DNA from: Microbacterium aurantiacum
GTDB lineage: Bacteria > Actinomycetota > Actinomycetes > Actinomycetales > Microbacteriaceae
Length of the DNA stretch: 64,000 bases
Assembly: GCF_021654035.1 (NCBI RefSeq)
Contig: NZ_JAJPDW010000004.1
Location: 172,370-236,369, forward strand
Direction of reading: 5' to 3'
Positions within the stretch are counted from its first letter, which is position 1. Each line of letters starts with the position of its first letter. Made by a program: the position numbers and the translations under genes. Below the pieces are notes generated by a model. It was not told the origin of the DNA and did not search any database. It was given only the letters and a program-made list of their open reading frames with translations. Below, piece after piece: positions 19,265 through 27,122 of the stretch.

Positions 19265-19786
19265 TCAGGGGTCGCAGCGGGCGAGGTCGGTCTCCGCGAG
19301 CGGCTCCCCCTCCGGGATGATGTAGGTGACCCACAGGACGACGGGCTCTTCGCCCTCGTTGACGCCTTCGTGGGGGTAGTACGCGCCCTCGATGATCGCC
19401 TCACCGGCGGCGTAGACGCGCACGCCGCCCGGATGCGTGTCGGCGTAGTGGGTCAGCGCGCCCGCCTGGACCACCGCGATCAGCTGACCGTGGTGGCAGT
19501 GCACGCCCGTGCTCGCGCCGGGCGCGAGCGTGATCTCACGGAACGTGACGCCGACGCCTTCTCCCGCGTCGGGGACATCGACGGCCACCCCTTCGTCGAT
19601 CTCGCCGGCGGCCAGGTCCACGGCGGACACGGGTGCCGTGGACGCCGACACCGTCACAGCGGGGGCGGTACCCGCGGTGCTCCCCGGCGTCGGCGAGGTC
19701 GCCGCCGGGGCGGCACATCCCCCGACGGTCAACAACAGCGCCACGAGCGGGGCGATGACCAGCATGCGCACAGACCGATTCCTCAT
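19265..19786 (-). CDS. Secreted lipoprotein with cupin-like domain
   Basis: The 173-residue protein has a lipoprotein signal with the lipobox VGGC (Cys24). After a Thr/Ala/Ser-rich linker, residues 70-165 form a cupin-like fold: GASTGVHCHHGQLIAVVQAG with metal-type histidines, then GGVRVYAAGEAIIEGAYYPHEGVNEG and PVVLWVTYIIP. The metal and ligand are unknown. The gene is divergent from glutathione peroxidase. Confidence 0.82.
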   Translation of the reverse strand: MRNRSVRMLVIAPLVALLLTVGGCAAPAATSPTPGSTAGTAPAVTVSASTAPVSAVDLAAGEIDEGVAVDVPDAGEGVGVTFREITLAPGASTGVHCHHGQLIAVVQAGALTHYADTHPGGVRVYAAGEAIIEGAYYPHEGVNEGEEPVVLWVTYIIPEGEPLAETDLARCDP

Positions 19787-19903
19787 GGGACATCCCCTCC
19801 CGGATGCCGCCAGCCTAGGGTCTGCGCGGCGCGCCCGTAAGAATCGGCTGAGAACCGGGCCGACATCGGGCCGCGCGACCACCCGGCGCGGGATGATGCG
19901 GGG

Positions 19904-20404
19904 ATGGACCTTCGTGACATCCCCATCACCACCATCCGCGGCGAAGAGACGACCTTCGGTGAGCTGACGGGTGGACGTGCGGCGCTCGTCGTCAACGTCG
20001 CATCACGGTGCGGTCTCGCGCCGCAGTACGAGACCCTCGAAGCGCTGCAGAAGGAATACGGTCCGCGCGGCTTCACCGTCATCGGGTTCCCCAGCAACCA
20101 GTTCCTCCAGGAATTGGGCTCGGAGGAGAAGATCGAGGAGTACTGCTCCACGACGTGGGGAGTGACCTTCCCGATGTCGGAGAAGGTCCGACTCAACGGC
20201 AAGAAGGCGCATCCCCTCTACCAGCAGCTGACCACCGTGCCGACCGACGACGGCAAGGCCGGGGGGATCAGCTGGAACTTCGAGAAGTTCGTCATCAGCC
20301 CAGACGGCGAGGTTTCGCGCTTCTCCCCTCGCACGAAGCCCGACGCCCCCGAGGTGATCGCCGCGATCGAGAAGGCACTGCCCGGCGAGGTCCCGTCCGC
20401 CTGA
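19904..20404 (+). CDS. Glutathione peroxidase-family thiol peroxidase
   Basis: The 166-residue protein has the family core: peroxidatic Cys36 in NVASRCGL (TGC codon, not selenocysteine), GFPSNQF, and WNFEKFVI. Actinobacteria generally lack glutathione, so the electron donor is more likely thioredoxin or a mycothiol system; this is inference from family knowledge. It protects against hydroperoxides in the cytoplasm. No signal peptide is present. Confidence 0.93.
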   Translation: MDLRDIPITTIRGEETTFGELTGGRAALVVNVASRCGLAPQYETLEALQKEYGPRGFTVIGFPSNQFLQELGSEEKIEEYCSTTWGVTFPMSEKVRLNGKKAHPLYQQLTTVPTDDGKAGGISWNFEKFVISPDGEVSRFSPRTKPDAPEVIAAIEKALPGEVPSA

Positions 20405-20521
20405 CCCGAGACCCGGCGCGTCCGTCACACCCCCGCGGCGCTCCCTTCCGCGGGCGCTGAGGATCGCGGAGTTGACCGAGCTGCAGGTGCCCGTCGCCCG
20501 GTGACCCGAAGGCGAGTCGGA

Positions 20522-20737
20522 TCAGCGGGATGATCCGGATTCCCCGGCATCAGCGCCGGTCTGCCCCACTCCGGGCCGCACCGCGGCATCCGGGTCGATG
20601 TCGATCCGACGGATGCCGTCGTGCTCGGTCACGCGGATGCGGGGCGCGGCGTCCTCCTCGGTCGCCGCGGGCGCCGTGGTCAACTGGTCGTGCCGATCCG
20701 TCGCGCGCTGCGCGTCCTTCTCAGGGGAGGTGTCCAT
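20522..20737 (-). CDS. Small hypothetical protein
   Basis: A 71-residue acidic, Ala/Asp-rich polypeptide with a central IRVTEHDGIRRIDIDPDA segment that could be a short beta-hairpin. I recognise no family. GAGGG precedes the ATG closely, which is a weak ribosome site. Codon use is like the genome, so it may be real, but support is modest. Confidence 0.5.
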   Translation of the reverse strand: MDTSPEKDAQRATDRHDQLTTAPAATEEDAAPRIRVTEHDGIRRIDIDPDAAVRPGVGQTGADAGESGSSR

Positions 20738-20860
20738 GCCCTCACGGTACGACCCGTGGGCCCGCCGCGCGGCGGGGTTGACAGGGGGCTCCCAGGAATA
20801 GCGATCACGACCCGACCGTTGTCCCGGCCCGGAACAATGGTCAACGAAAGGACATTCTCC

Positions 20861-21937
20861 GTGACGCTCTTCTCCCCCACCACCGTCGGCTCCACCACCG
20901 TGCGCAACCGCGTGTCGCTTGCGCCGATGACCCGTCTTCGCGCGGATGAGGCCGGTGTGCCGGGTGATCTGGTGGCGCAGTACTACGCCCAGCGCGCCGG
21001 GATCGGCCTGCTGGTCACCGAGGGCGTGTTCCCGAGCGCCGAGTCGCGCGCGTACCCCGGGCAGCCCGGCATCGCCACCGACGCACAGGCTGCGGGATGG
21101 GCTCGTGTCGCCGATGCCGTGCACGCCGCCGGGGGCACCGTCTTCATGCAGGTGATGCACGGCGGCCGGGTCTCGCACACCGGCATCACCGGCACCGCGC
21201 GGATCGTCGCGCCCTCGGCGATCGCGATCGAGGGCCAGACGCGGCTCGCCGACGGATCGAAGGTCGACTTCCCGGTTCCGCACGCGCTGGAGACCGAGGA
21301 GCTGGCGACGGTGCGCGACGAGATCGTCCGTGCCGCTCGGCGCGCCGTGGACGCCGGCATCGACGGCGTCGAGCTGCACTCCGCGAACGGCTACCTCCTC
21401 CACGAGTTCCTCTCCCCCGCGTCGAACCGCCGCGAGGACGGATACGGCGGTTCGCCCGAGGCCCGGGCCCGTTTCGTCATCGAGGTCGCACGGGCGGTCG
21501 TCGAGGAGATCGGAGCCGAGCGGGTCGGCATCCGCATCTCCCCCGCCCACAACATCCAGGACGTGTGGGAGCGCGACGCGGATGAGACCCGCGCGACCTA
21601 CCTGGCTCTGGTCGAGGGGCTCGCACCCCTGGGGCTGGCGTATCTGAGCATCCTCCACGAGGACCCCTCCGGCGCCCTCCCGCAGGAGCTGCGCCGCGCC
21701 TTCGGCGGCATCTTCATCGCGAACTCGGGCTTCGGACGCGTGACCTCGCGCGACGAGGCGATCCGCGTCATCGATGAGGACATCGCCGATCTCGTCGCGG
21801 TCGGCCGACCGGCCATCGCCAACCCCGACCTCGTGGAGCGATGGGAGCGCGGGGCCGAGGAGAACCCCGTCGACCAGGCCACGGTGTACGGCCCCGACGC
21901 CCGCGGCTACACGGACTACCCCACTCTGGCGGCGTGA
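20861..21937 (+). CDS. Old yellow enzyme-family NADH:flavin oxidoreductase
   Basis: The 358-residue FMN enzyme reduces activated C=C bonds, nitro groups or similar acceptors. Family landmarks are RNRVSLAPMTR near the N-terminus, HGGR, the substrate-binding HSANGYLLHEFLSP followed by SNRREDGYGG, and the C-terminal VGRPAIANPDLV. It resembles NemA/xenobiotic reductases. Two in-frame starts exist; I prefer GTG with GAAAGGA eight bases upstream over the ATG eight codons earlier. The stop overlaps the next start. Confidence 0.94.
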   Translation: MTLFSPTTVGSTTVRNRVSLAPMTRLRADEAGVPGDLVAQYYAQRAGIGLLVTEGVFPSAESRAYPGQPGIATDAQAAGWARVADAVHAAGGTVFMQVMHGGRVSHTGITGTARIVAPSAIAIEGQTRLADGSKVDFPVPHALETEELATVRDEIVRAARRAVDAGIDGVELHSANGYLLHEFLSPASNRREDGYGGSPEARARFVIEVARAVVEEIGAERVGIRISPAHNIQDVWERDADETRATYLALVEGLAPLGLAYLSILHEDPSGALPQELRRAFGGIFIANSGFGRVTSRDEAIRVIDEDIADLVAVGRPAIANPDLVERWERGAEENPVDQATVYGPDARGYTDYPTLAA

Positions 21938-22269
21938 GGAAGACCCGGAGGAACGCCGCGGCGGCCGCTCATCCCGAGCGGCACGTCATCACGCTCGTCG
22001 TGCATCTGCCGATCACCAAACTCGACGCCCTCGACGCGATCGCCTTCGCGGCCGACGGGGTCGTCGAGGGTGCGGGCACGGCGTTCCCCCGGGTCCCGCT
22101 GGGGCCTTCGGCGTGGGCGGAGGTGGAGCTTCCCCGCTTTGGGGAGCCGCCGCCGTTCGCGATCGACGTCTGGTCGACCGCCTCTCTGACGGATGCCGCG
22201 GATCAGGCCGAGCGCCTGCGCGCGGCTCTCGAGCGCCTGGGCTGGCGGGTACGGATCTCCGCGCTCTGA
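21934..22269 (+). CDS. Hypothetical protein coupled to OYE
   Basis: The 111-residue protein starts at a GTG overlapping the OYE stop (GTGA), which suggests coupled translation. After a basic N-terminus, residues 28-110 form an alternating hydrophobic pattern (VITLVVHLP, EVELPRFGEPPPFAIDVW, LRAALERLGWRVRISAL). I do not recognise a family. It may be an accessory to OYE or simply a neighbour. Confidence 0.6.
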   Translation: MRKTRRNAAAAAHPERHVITLVVHLPITKLDALDAIAFAADGVVEGAGTAFPRVPLGPSAWAEVELPRFGEPPPFAIDVWSTASLTDAADQAERLRAALERLGWRVRISAL

Positions 22270-22275
22270 GGCCCC

Positions 22276-23223
22276 TCAGCCGACCGCGCGGTCGCGCCAG
22301 GCCACGGCGGTTTCGGCGAGGACCGTCGGCCACGGCGTGGCACGGATGCCGAGCACCGCCGTCGTCTCCGCCGTGTCGACGAGGAACGGGCGGTCGAACT
22401 GGTACAGGACGCCTTCCAGCTCGCGAAGGATCGGCACCACCCATCCCCCCATCCGGACCACCGGGCGCGGAAGTGTGCGCAGGCGCGGAGCCGGGGCACC
22501 GGACAGCCGGGAGAGTTCGCTCAACACCCCGCGGACCGTCGTCGGCGGGCTCGAGGGGACGATCCATGGGCTCCCCCAGGCCTGCTCGTTCTGCGCCAGC
22601 GCGAGGAGCGTCGCGGCGATGTCGTCGACCGCGGTCCACGCGTGCGGCTGGTCGGGGTCACTGAAGACCGTCGCGGGCTTCCCCGCGAGCGTCGCGGCGG
22701 CGTAGCGGGCGAGGATCGAACTCGCTGTCGGCGCGGTCGGACCGATGTAGTCAGAAGCGCGGGCCTCCGTGGCCCGCACCCTTCCGGCCTCATGCGCCAC
22801 GCGGGCGTCCTCCCACATGCGCGCACGAAGGGCGCCCTTGTGATCGGAGGGTCGAAGAAGCATGTGCCGCGTCATGGGCGCGTCGACCGGGCCGTAGCCG
22901 TACAGGTTGCTCAGCGTGACCAGGACCGCGCCGACGTCCTCCGCGGCGCCGAGGATCGCCGCCGCGAGGGGCGGCCACTCGCGTTCCCACGCCTGGTACG
23001 ACCCGGGGTTGGCGCAGTTGACGATGACGTCGGCACCGGCGGATGCCGCGCTGAGCGCCGCGCGGTCGGTCGCGTCCAGGGCGATGTGGCGCACGCCGTC
23101 GATGTCCGGGCCACGGCCGGAGCGTGTGACGACGACCACGGAGGACCCCTGCTCCGCGGCCCGGCATGCCACCGCTGACCCCACAGGCCCCGCTCCGACC
23201 ACGACCATCCGCTGGGATTGCAT
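22276..23223 (-). CDS. NAD(P)-binding epimerase-like oxidoreductase
   Basis: The 315-residue Rossmann protein has the dinucleotide motif VVVGAGPVGSAVA at 7-19, with a non-standard GxGxxG, and belongs to the extended atypical SDR group annotated as NAD-dependent epimerase. SNLYGYGP occurs where the active-site Ser/Tyr region lies, and ASDYIGP further on is typical of actinobacterial paralogs. No sugar-nucleotide genes are nearby, so true epimerase activity is doubtful. Confidence 0.85.
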   Translation of the reverse strand: MQSQRMVVVGAGPVGSAVACRAAEQGSSVVVVTRSGRGPDIDGVRHIALDATDRAALSAASAGADVIVNCANPGSYQAWEREWPPLAAAILGAAEDVGAVLVTLSNLYGYGPVDAPMTRHMLLRPSDHKGALRARMWEDARVAHEAGRVRATEARASDYIGPTAPTASSILARYAAATLAGKPATVFSDPDQPHAWTAVDDIAATLLALAQNEQAWGSPWIVPSSPPTTVRGVLSELSRLSGAPAPRLRTLPRPVVRMGGWVVPILRELEGVLYQFDRPFLVDTAETTAVLGIRATPWPTVLAETAVAWRDRAVG

Positions 23224-23353
23224 GGTCTGAGCATGCCAGGAGCGATGGCGGAGAAGATGACGCAGGCGCGTCCGTCCCGTGAAGAGTTCACGGCTGCGCG
23301 GCGCGCGTCCTCGTCGACCGGTGGCCCCTCGACGCCGCTGCTACGGTGGCGCC

Positions 23354-23710
23354 ATGAGCATTTCCCCCTCGCCGGGACAAGCGATCAAGGTCGCAGTCGT
23401 GGGCGACATCGATGAGGATGCCGCGCTCGTCGTGCCGCGTGCCACGGCCGGCACCCTGGATGACATCGCCGTGATCTTCAGCGCCGGTCGCTACTACGCG
23501 ATCGACAACACCTGTACGCATGAGCAGACCTCCCTCGCCCAGGGCTGGATAGAGAACGGATGCGTCGAGTGCCCTCTGCATGCGGCGACGTTCCGTCTTG
23601 CCGACGGTGCGGCCCTCACCCAACCCGCGACGCGGGGGGTCGGCGTCCACACCGTCGAGGTGGTCGGAGACGAGCTGATGCTCACGCCGAATCCTGAGCG
23701 CCTGGCGTGA
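23354..23710 (+). CDS. Rieske-type ferredoxin
   Basis: The 118-residue protein has the two Rieske cluster half-sites with normal spacing: Cys54-Thr-His56 and Cys73-Pro-Leu-His76, binding a [2Fe-2S] cluster. It is the electron carrier type that serves Rieske non-heme oxygenases, and it overlaps the reductase gene by four bases. No oxygenase alpha subunit is adjacent. An N-terminal SPGQAIKVAVVGDI is family-like. The start ATG is the first one with the domain in frame. Confidence 0.93.
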   Translation: MSISPSPGQAIKVAVVGDIDEDAALVVPRATAGTLDDIAVIFSAGRYYAIDNTCTHEQTSLAQGWIENGCVECPLHAATFRLADGAALTQPATRGVGVHTVEVVGDELMLTPNPERLA

Positions 23711-24912
23711 GCGCGCCGCGGCGAGTCCTCATCGCCGGCGGAGGGATCGCGGGGTGGACGGTGGCGTCCACCCTTCGGGACCGCGGCTTCGACGGTGAGA
23801 TCGTCATCGTCGAACGGGAGGCGGCCTGCTATGACCGGCCCCCGCTCTCCAAGACGGTCCTCGTCGACGGCGCCCCCTTGTCGTCGCTCGCCTTCGCCGC
23901 CCCGGAGGCCCTCGCGCAGGCGTCGATCGAGGTCCACACCGGACGTACCGTCGTGGCACTCGACGCCGCCGCCCGCACACTCCGGCTCGACGACGGCGCC
24001 CTCCTCGCCGGAGACGTGATCGTGCTCGCGACGGGCACCGCCCCCCGACCTGCGGCCTTCCCCGGCGGCACCCTGCCGGGCGTCCTGTCACTGCAGACCT
24101 ACGCCGATGCCCAAGCCCTCCATGCGCTGAAGGGACGTCGCATCGCCGTGGTGGGCGCGGGACTCATCGGGGCCGAGGCCACCGCGGCGCTGCGGACCGC
24201 AGGCTCGGAGGTCACCCTCATCGATCCCTCCGCGGTCCCCGGCACACGCGCCTTCGGCCCGACGATGGCCGCGCACCTGCACGCCATGCACGGCGCCGCG
24301 GGTGTCGACTGCCGTCGCGACACCGTGGCCGGCGTCGTCCCCACGGGCGGGGCATTGCGTGTCGACCTCACCGGGGGCGACGCCGTCGAGGTCGACGGTG
24401 TGCTCGTGGCCACCGGTGTCGTGACCGATCCGATCGTCGCGCGGGAGGCCGGGCTCGACGTGGATGACGGAATCGTCGTCCAGGACGGCGGCCTGACGTC
24501 GGCGCCGGGCATCTACTCCGTGGGCGACGTCGCCCGGCGGTGGAAGGACGGCGTGCTCCGTCCCGGCAGCGGGCACTGGGATGCGGCTCGGGCGGACGGC
24601 CAGGATGTCGCCGACGCCATCCTGGGCCTCCCGCCCGCGGGTCGCGGTGCCGACTGGTTCTGGTCGGACCGCTACGGACATCACGTCGAGGTCGTCGGCG
24701 CCATGGCGGGCACGGCGCGCGAGGTCGTGCGCCCGGGACTGCACCCGACCGTCTTCGTCGTGGACGGCGACCGCCTCGTCGGTGCCGTCAGCGTGGATGA
24801 TCCCCTGGCGGTGCGGGCCGCGCGGCGGTTGATCGACCGCCGCACGCCCGTCGTCGCCGATCAGCTGGTCGACCCGGCCGTCCCGGTGCGATCCCTCCTC
24901 CCGCACGCCTGA
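23707..24912 (+). CDS. Ferredoxin reductase (FAD/NAD-binding)
   Basis: The 401-residue flavoprotein has an FAD site GGGIAGWTVAS at 11-21, the family motif YDRPPLSKTVL, NAD site VVGAGLIGAEATAAL, and SVGDVARRW with the FAD-contacting Asp. It belongs to the FNR_like type that passes electrons from NAD(P)H to Rieske ferredoxins (HcaD/BphA4-like). The GTG start overlaps the Rieske stop, so both form a two-component electron chain. The terminal acceptor is not encoded next to it. Confidence 0.94.
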   Translation: MSAPRRVLIAGGGIAGWTVASTLRDRGFDGEIVIVEREAACYDRPPLSKTVLVDGAPLSSLAFAAPEALAQASIEVHTGRTVVALDAAARTLRLDDGALLAGDVIVLATGTAPRPAAFPGGTLPGVLSLQTYADAQALHALKGRRIAVVGAGLIGAEATAALRTAGSEVTLIDPSAVPGTRAFGPTMAAHLHAMHGAAGVDCRRDTVAGVVPTGGALRVDLTGGDAVEVDGVLVATGVVTDPIVAREAGLDVDDGIVVQDGGLTSAPGIYSVGDVARRWKDGVLRPGSGHWDAARADGQDVADAILGLPPAGRGADWFWSDRYGHHVEVVGAMAGTAREVVRPGLHPTVFVVDGDRLVGAVSVDDPLAVRAARRLIDRRTPVVADQLVDPAVPVRSLLPHA

Positions 24913-24917
24913 CGGCG

Positions 24918-24940
24918 CGCCGCGGCCTCACGCCGCGGCG
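24918..24940. terminator. Hairpin between convergent reductase and MpaB genes
   Basis: A 9-bp perfect stem (CGCCGCGGC and its complement) with a 5-base loop overlaps the end of the MpaB-like gene. No T run follows; the terminator role is inferred from position. Confidence 0.55.
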
Positions 24941-25812
24941 ACGGGCTTCTTCGCCCTCACCTTCCGATACGGGGCCGCGATCGTCTCCCCGATCGCCTGC
25001 GCGATGAGCTGCTCGGCGGTCTGGTTCTTGCGGGAGAGCTTCGCGATCCACTTGGTGAAACGCGCGCCGCGGGCGAACTCCTTGTCGCTGCGGTCCTCGA
25101 CGGCGAAGAAGTACCGTGCTTCCAGGGGAAGAAGCGACAGGACGCCGTTCAGCACCCGCCGCGTCGCCCACTTCGCCACCGGCCCCTTCACGTCGGGGTG
25201 CCGCAACGAGTGGCCGGCGAGCGCGGCGAAGATCGTCAGCGACTTCTTCGGCAGCTCCGTCCGGATGTAGCTGTCGAGCTCGGCGAACGTCTCGAAGTAC
25301 GGGCCGGGCACGTGCAGCTTCTGCGCACCGATGCGGGATTCCACGACCACCCGATCGGCATCCGCCGTCGACAGGCCGGGACCGAATTCCTGGTACCCGC
25401 GCACCGCCGACCAGATGTAGGTCCACCACGTCCACCGCTGCCATTCCGGCTGCTTGGCGCTGACGACCTCGCCCGTTTCGGGATTCGTCCAGCTCGCACG
25501 CTCGTGCAGCATGTCGACGTGGGCGGCTGCGGCATCCGCGTGCGCCTTGTCCGCGTAGATCGAATCGCGGAGGTACGCCGACGTGCGGTCGAAACGGGCC
25601 GCCATCGCCTCCGGTCCTTCCGACGTGAGCGAGACCCGTTCGAAGTGGGTCATCATGCCGGCATCCAGCATCTGGAGGAAGACCGCGTTCTTGGCTCCCA
25701 ACGCGGAACCGGGGTCGGCGAAGACGCGCCACGACACACTGTCGGGGCCGTAATATCCGTCGTCGGCACGGGGCGCGTCGGCAAGGGAACGACTCGGGTG
25801 AACGTCCGTCAT
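24928..25812 (-). CDS. Oxygenase of the MpaB/rubber oxygenase family (DUF2236)
   Basis: The 294-residue protein has DGYYGPDSVSWRVFADPGS, the hallmark start of DUF2236, and the middle HxxxxR-type segment DMLHERASW plus WTWWTYIWSAVRGYQEF. The family includes fungal MpaB and latex-clearing rubber oxygenase (Lcp), which are heme proteins; the actinobacterial members are mostly uncharacterised. A basic C-terminus follows. It converges on the Rieske ferredoxin/reductase pair but uses no known ferredoxin, so a functional link is uncertain. Confidence 0.85.
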   Translation of the reverse strand: MTDVHPSRSLADAPRADDGYYGPDSVSWRVFADPGSALGAKNAVFLQMLDAGMMTHFERVSLTSEGPEAMAARFDRTSAYLRDSIYADKAHADAAAAHVDMLHERASWTNPETGEVVSAKQPEWQRWTWWTYIWSAVRGYQEFGPGLSTADADRVVVESRIGAQKLHVPGPYFETFAELDSYIRTELPKKSLTIFAALAGHSLRHPDVKGPVAKWATRRVLNGVLSLLPLEARYFFAVEDRSDKEFARGARFTKWIAKLSRKNQTAEQLIAQAIGETIAAPYRKVRAKKPVAAA

Positions 25813-25957
25813 GGCGTGACTTTCCTCTCGGGGAGTACACCGGGTGCTGGGGTACGCCGCCGATCGCTCCCGGGAGCGTCGTCAGGTCCGGTGATTGATC
25901 CTGAGCATAGCGACACGGTCACGGCGGGATGCGCCCCACCGCGATAACCCACTCGCG

Positions 25958-26002
25958 GGAATGAGAAAAGGGTTCGCCGAAGGCGGGCCCTTTTCTCATT
26001 CC
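25958..26002. terminator. Stranded terminator-like hairpin, 15-bp stem
   Basis: GGAATGAGAAAAGGG at 25958-25972 is perfectly complementary to 25988-26002. The loop is 15 bases. It lies upstream of the MpaB start and just outside the IS256 scar, so the gene it once terminated is missing. Confidence 0.75.
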
Positions 26003-26036
26003 GGTCCGGTGGGCTGTTGGCAGAACCTGCCCTGGT

Positions 26037-26060
26037 GGGTCAAGTCCTTTTGAGTGGTGT
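26037..26060. repeat. Outer inverted repeat of the IS256 scar, left copy
   Basis: GGGTCAAGTCC, six variable bases, then GTGGTGT. The same blocks occur in reverse complement at 26536-26559. This matches an IS256-family terminal repeat located just beyond the transposase stop. Confidence 0.85.
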
Positions 26061-26086
26061 CCGTTCGCGTGTGATCCCTCGTCTTG

Positions 26087-26242
26087 TCATGCGGAGAGGG
26101 CGCGGTAGTCGGGTTCAGGGACCTCCTCGGGTTCGGGGTCGGGTTCGCCGACGCGGCGGGCTCGGCTGAGGGCGTCGAGGCCGAGGTAGCGTCGCTGTTC
26201 AGCCCATTCGTCGTGCTGCTCGGCGAGGACCGCGCCGACCAA
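26087..26242 (-). pseudogene. IS256-family transposase C-terminal fragment (minus copy)
   Basis: Reading the minus strand gives LVGAVLAEQHDEWAEQRRYL and, further on, YRALSA before a TGA, the conserved end of IS256-type Mutator transposases. It has no start codon and only about 51 codons. It is paralogous to the plus-strand fragment it abuts (LVGAVLAEQTDEWAEGRRYL). Catalytic DDE residues are absent. Confidence 0.85.
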
Positions 26243-26506
26243 GGGCTCTGGCAGCAGATCTGGTCCAACAACCCCAACGAACGCCTCAACCGCGAGATCC
26301 GCCGCCGCACCGACTCCGTCGGAATCTTCCCCAACCGCGACGCGATCATCCGCCTCGTCGGCGCCGTTCTCGCCGAACAGACCGACGAATGGGCCGAAGG
26401 GCGCCGCTACCTCGGCCTCGACATTCTCGCCAAGTCCCGACTCACCCTCATCGCCGACACCAGCCCCGAGGAGGTGACCGACAGCATCCTCGAACTCAGC
26501 GCCTAA
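26243..26506 (+). pseudogene. IS256-family transposase C-terminal fragment (plus copy)
   Basis: The reading frame gives LWQQIWSNNPNERLNREIRR, then VGIFPNRDAIIRLVGAVLAE and a C-terminal ILELSA. This is the final 87 residues of an IS256-family transposase, including the region around the last catalytic Glu (NNPNERLNREIRRRTD). About three quarters of the protein is missing, so it is non-functional. The open frame continues to the left only across the junction. Confidence 0.9.
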
Positions 26507-26535
26507 CTAACCCTCAAACCGAAGGACCGAGCGCT

Positions 26536-26559
26536 ACACCACTACCGGGGACTTGACCC
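26536..26559. repeat. Outer inverted repeat of the IS256 scar, right copy
   Basis: ACACCAC, six variable bases, then GGACTTGACCC; the complement of the left copy. Confidence 0.85.
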
Positions 26560-26891
26560 GCGCCGCAGCTGACTGCCGACGCGGATGGTGTGTCAGTAGC
26601 GGGTCGCCGTGTGCGAACGCGCCGGCCTCGCGAACGGCTCCGGTCACTCACGTGTGCGTCCGCGACTGGTGCCTGATCCGCGAACGTCCCTGCCTCTCTC
26701 GCCCCTCCCCTGACGCTGGTCTGCCAGGTCGCTAAGCACTCAAGGAACCCTTGAGCATATCGATCAGCGCGGTGCCGATGGCGGCTGAGCCGCAGCACGT
26801 CGCGATGCCGGTCCGAGCGTCGGCGCCGCCCCGGCACGGGACGGCGAGGAGGACGGACCGCGCCGGGCGGCCCGCCCTCTTCGCGCGAGGG
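26560..26891. other. Intergenic stretch with no recognisable gene
   Basis: Neither strand shows a family I recognise. Short open frames exist but have no ribosome site or domain. The stretch lies between the IS256 remnant and other gene fragments, so it is probably deletion debris. Confidence 0.6.
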
Positions 26892-26939
26892 TCACTCGTA
26901 TCGCAGCGCGACGATGGGATCCTTCCGCGCGGCCACGAT
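26892..26939 (-). pseudogene. Tail of a MacB/FtsX-type ABC permease
   Basis: The minus strand reads IVAARKDPIVALRYE followed by TGA. This is the characteristic C-terminus of MacB-family permeases, where PARRAAR..P..ALRYE ends the protein. Only about 15 codons remain; the upstream sequence is unrelated. The call rests on a short motif. Confidence 0.6.
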
Positions 26940-26942
26940 AAG

Positions 26943-27122
26943 GTGACAGCCAAGCGTGCGCTGAGAGGCGGTGGTGATGCGGTGACGGATCCTGCGGTGA
27001 GCGTCATCGTGCCCGTCTATTCGCCCGGCCCCTACATCCGCCCGCTGCTGGACTGCCTCGACCGTCAGAGTCCGCCCGCGGGCGGCTTCGAGGTTCTCTT
27101 CGTCGACGACGGGAGCGCAGAC
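26943..27122 (+). pseudogene. N-terminal fragment of a family 2 glycosyltransferase
   Basis: The frame gives VSVIVPVYSPGPYIRPLLDC, then GGFEVLFVDDGSADAT, the nucleotide-sugar-binding start of GT2 enzymes with the DDGS motif. It breaks off immediately afterwards. Possible starts are GTG codons at 26943 or 26982. The catalytic remainder is missing and is replaced by a piece of another gene in a different frame. Confidence 0.85.

Larger units (their letters stand above)
26037..26559. mobile_element. Head-to-head IS256-family remnant (two right ends)
   Basis: The element is bounded by a 24-bp inverted repeat (18 of 24 bases in two conserved blocks). Inside, two transposase C-termini point outward and meet near 26242. 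Both N-terminal and catalytic parts are gone. The two tails differ in sequence, so they come from two different IS copies. No target-site duplication could be established. Confidence 0.8.

Noticed and set aside
20009..20011. Possible selenocysteine codon in the glutathione peroxidase
   Set aside because: The active-site codon is TGC (Cys), not TGA.
20778..20806. TTGACA as a promoter for OYE
   Set aside because: No acceptable -10 at 16-18 bases; left unassigned.
21841..21933. Upstream in-frame extension of the small gene after OYE
   Set aside because: It overlaps the end of the OYE gene in another frame; the GTG overlapping the OYE stop is the more natural start.
26732..26800. A minus-strand tail ending IDMLKGSLSA that could be a gene end
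   Set aside because: I considered a thiolase-like or precursor peptide tail, but the match is too short and no upstream part is recognisable.
26514..26837. A 107-codon minus-strand frame after the IS scar
   Set aside because: No ribosome site, no domain, Arg-rich shadow composition.
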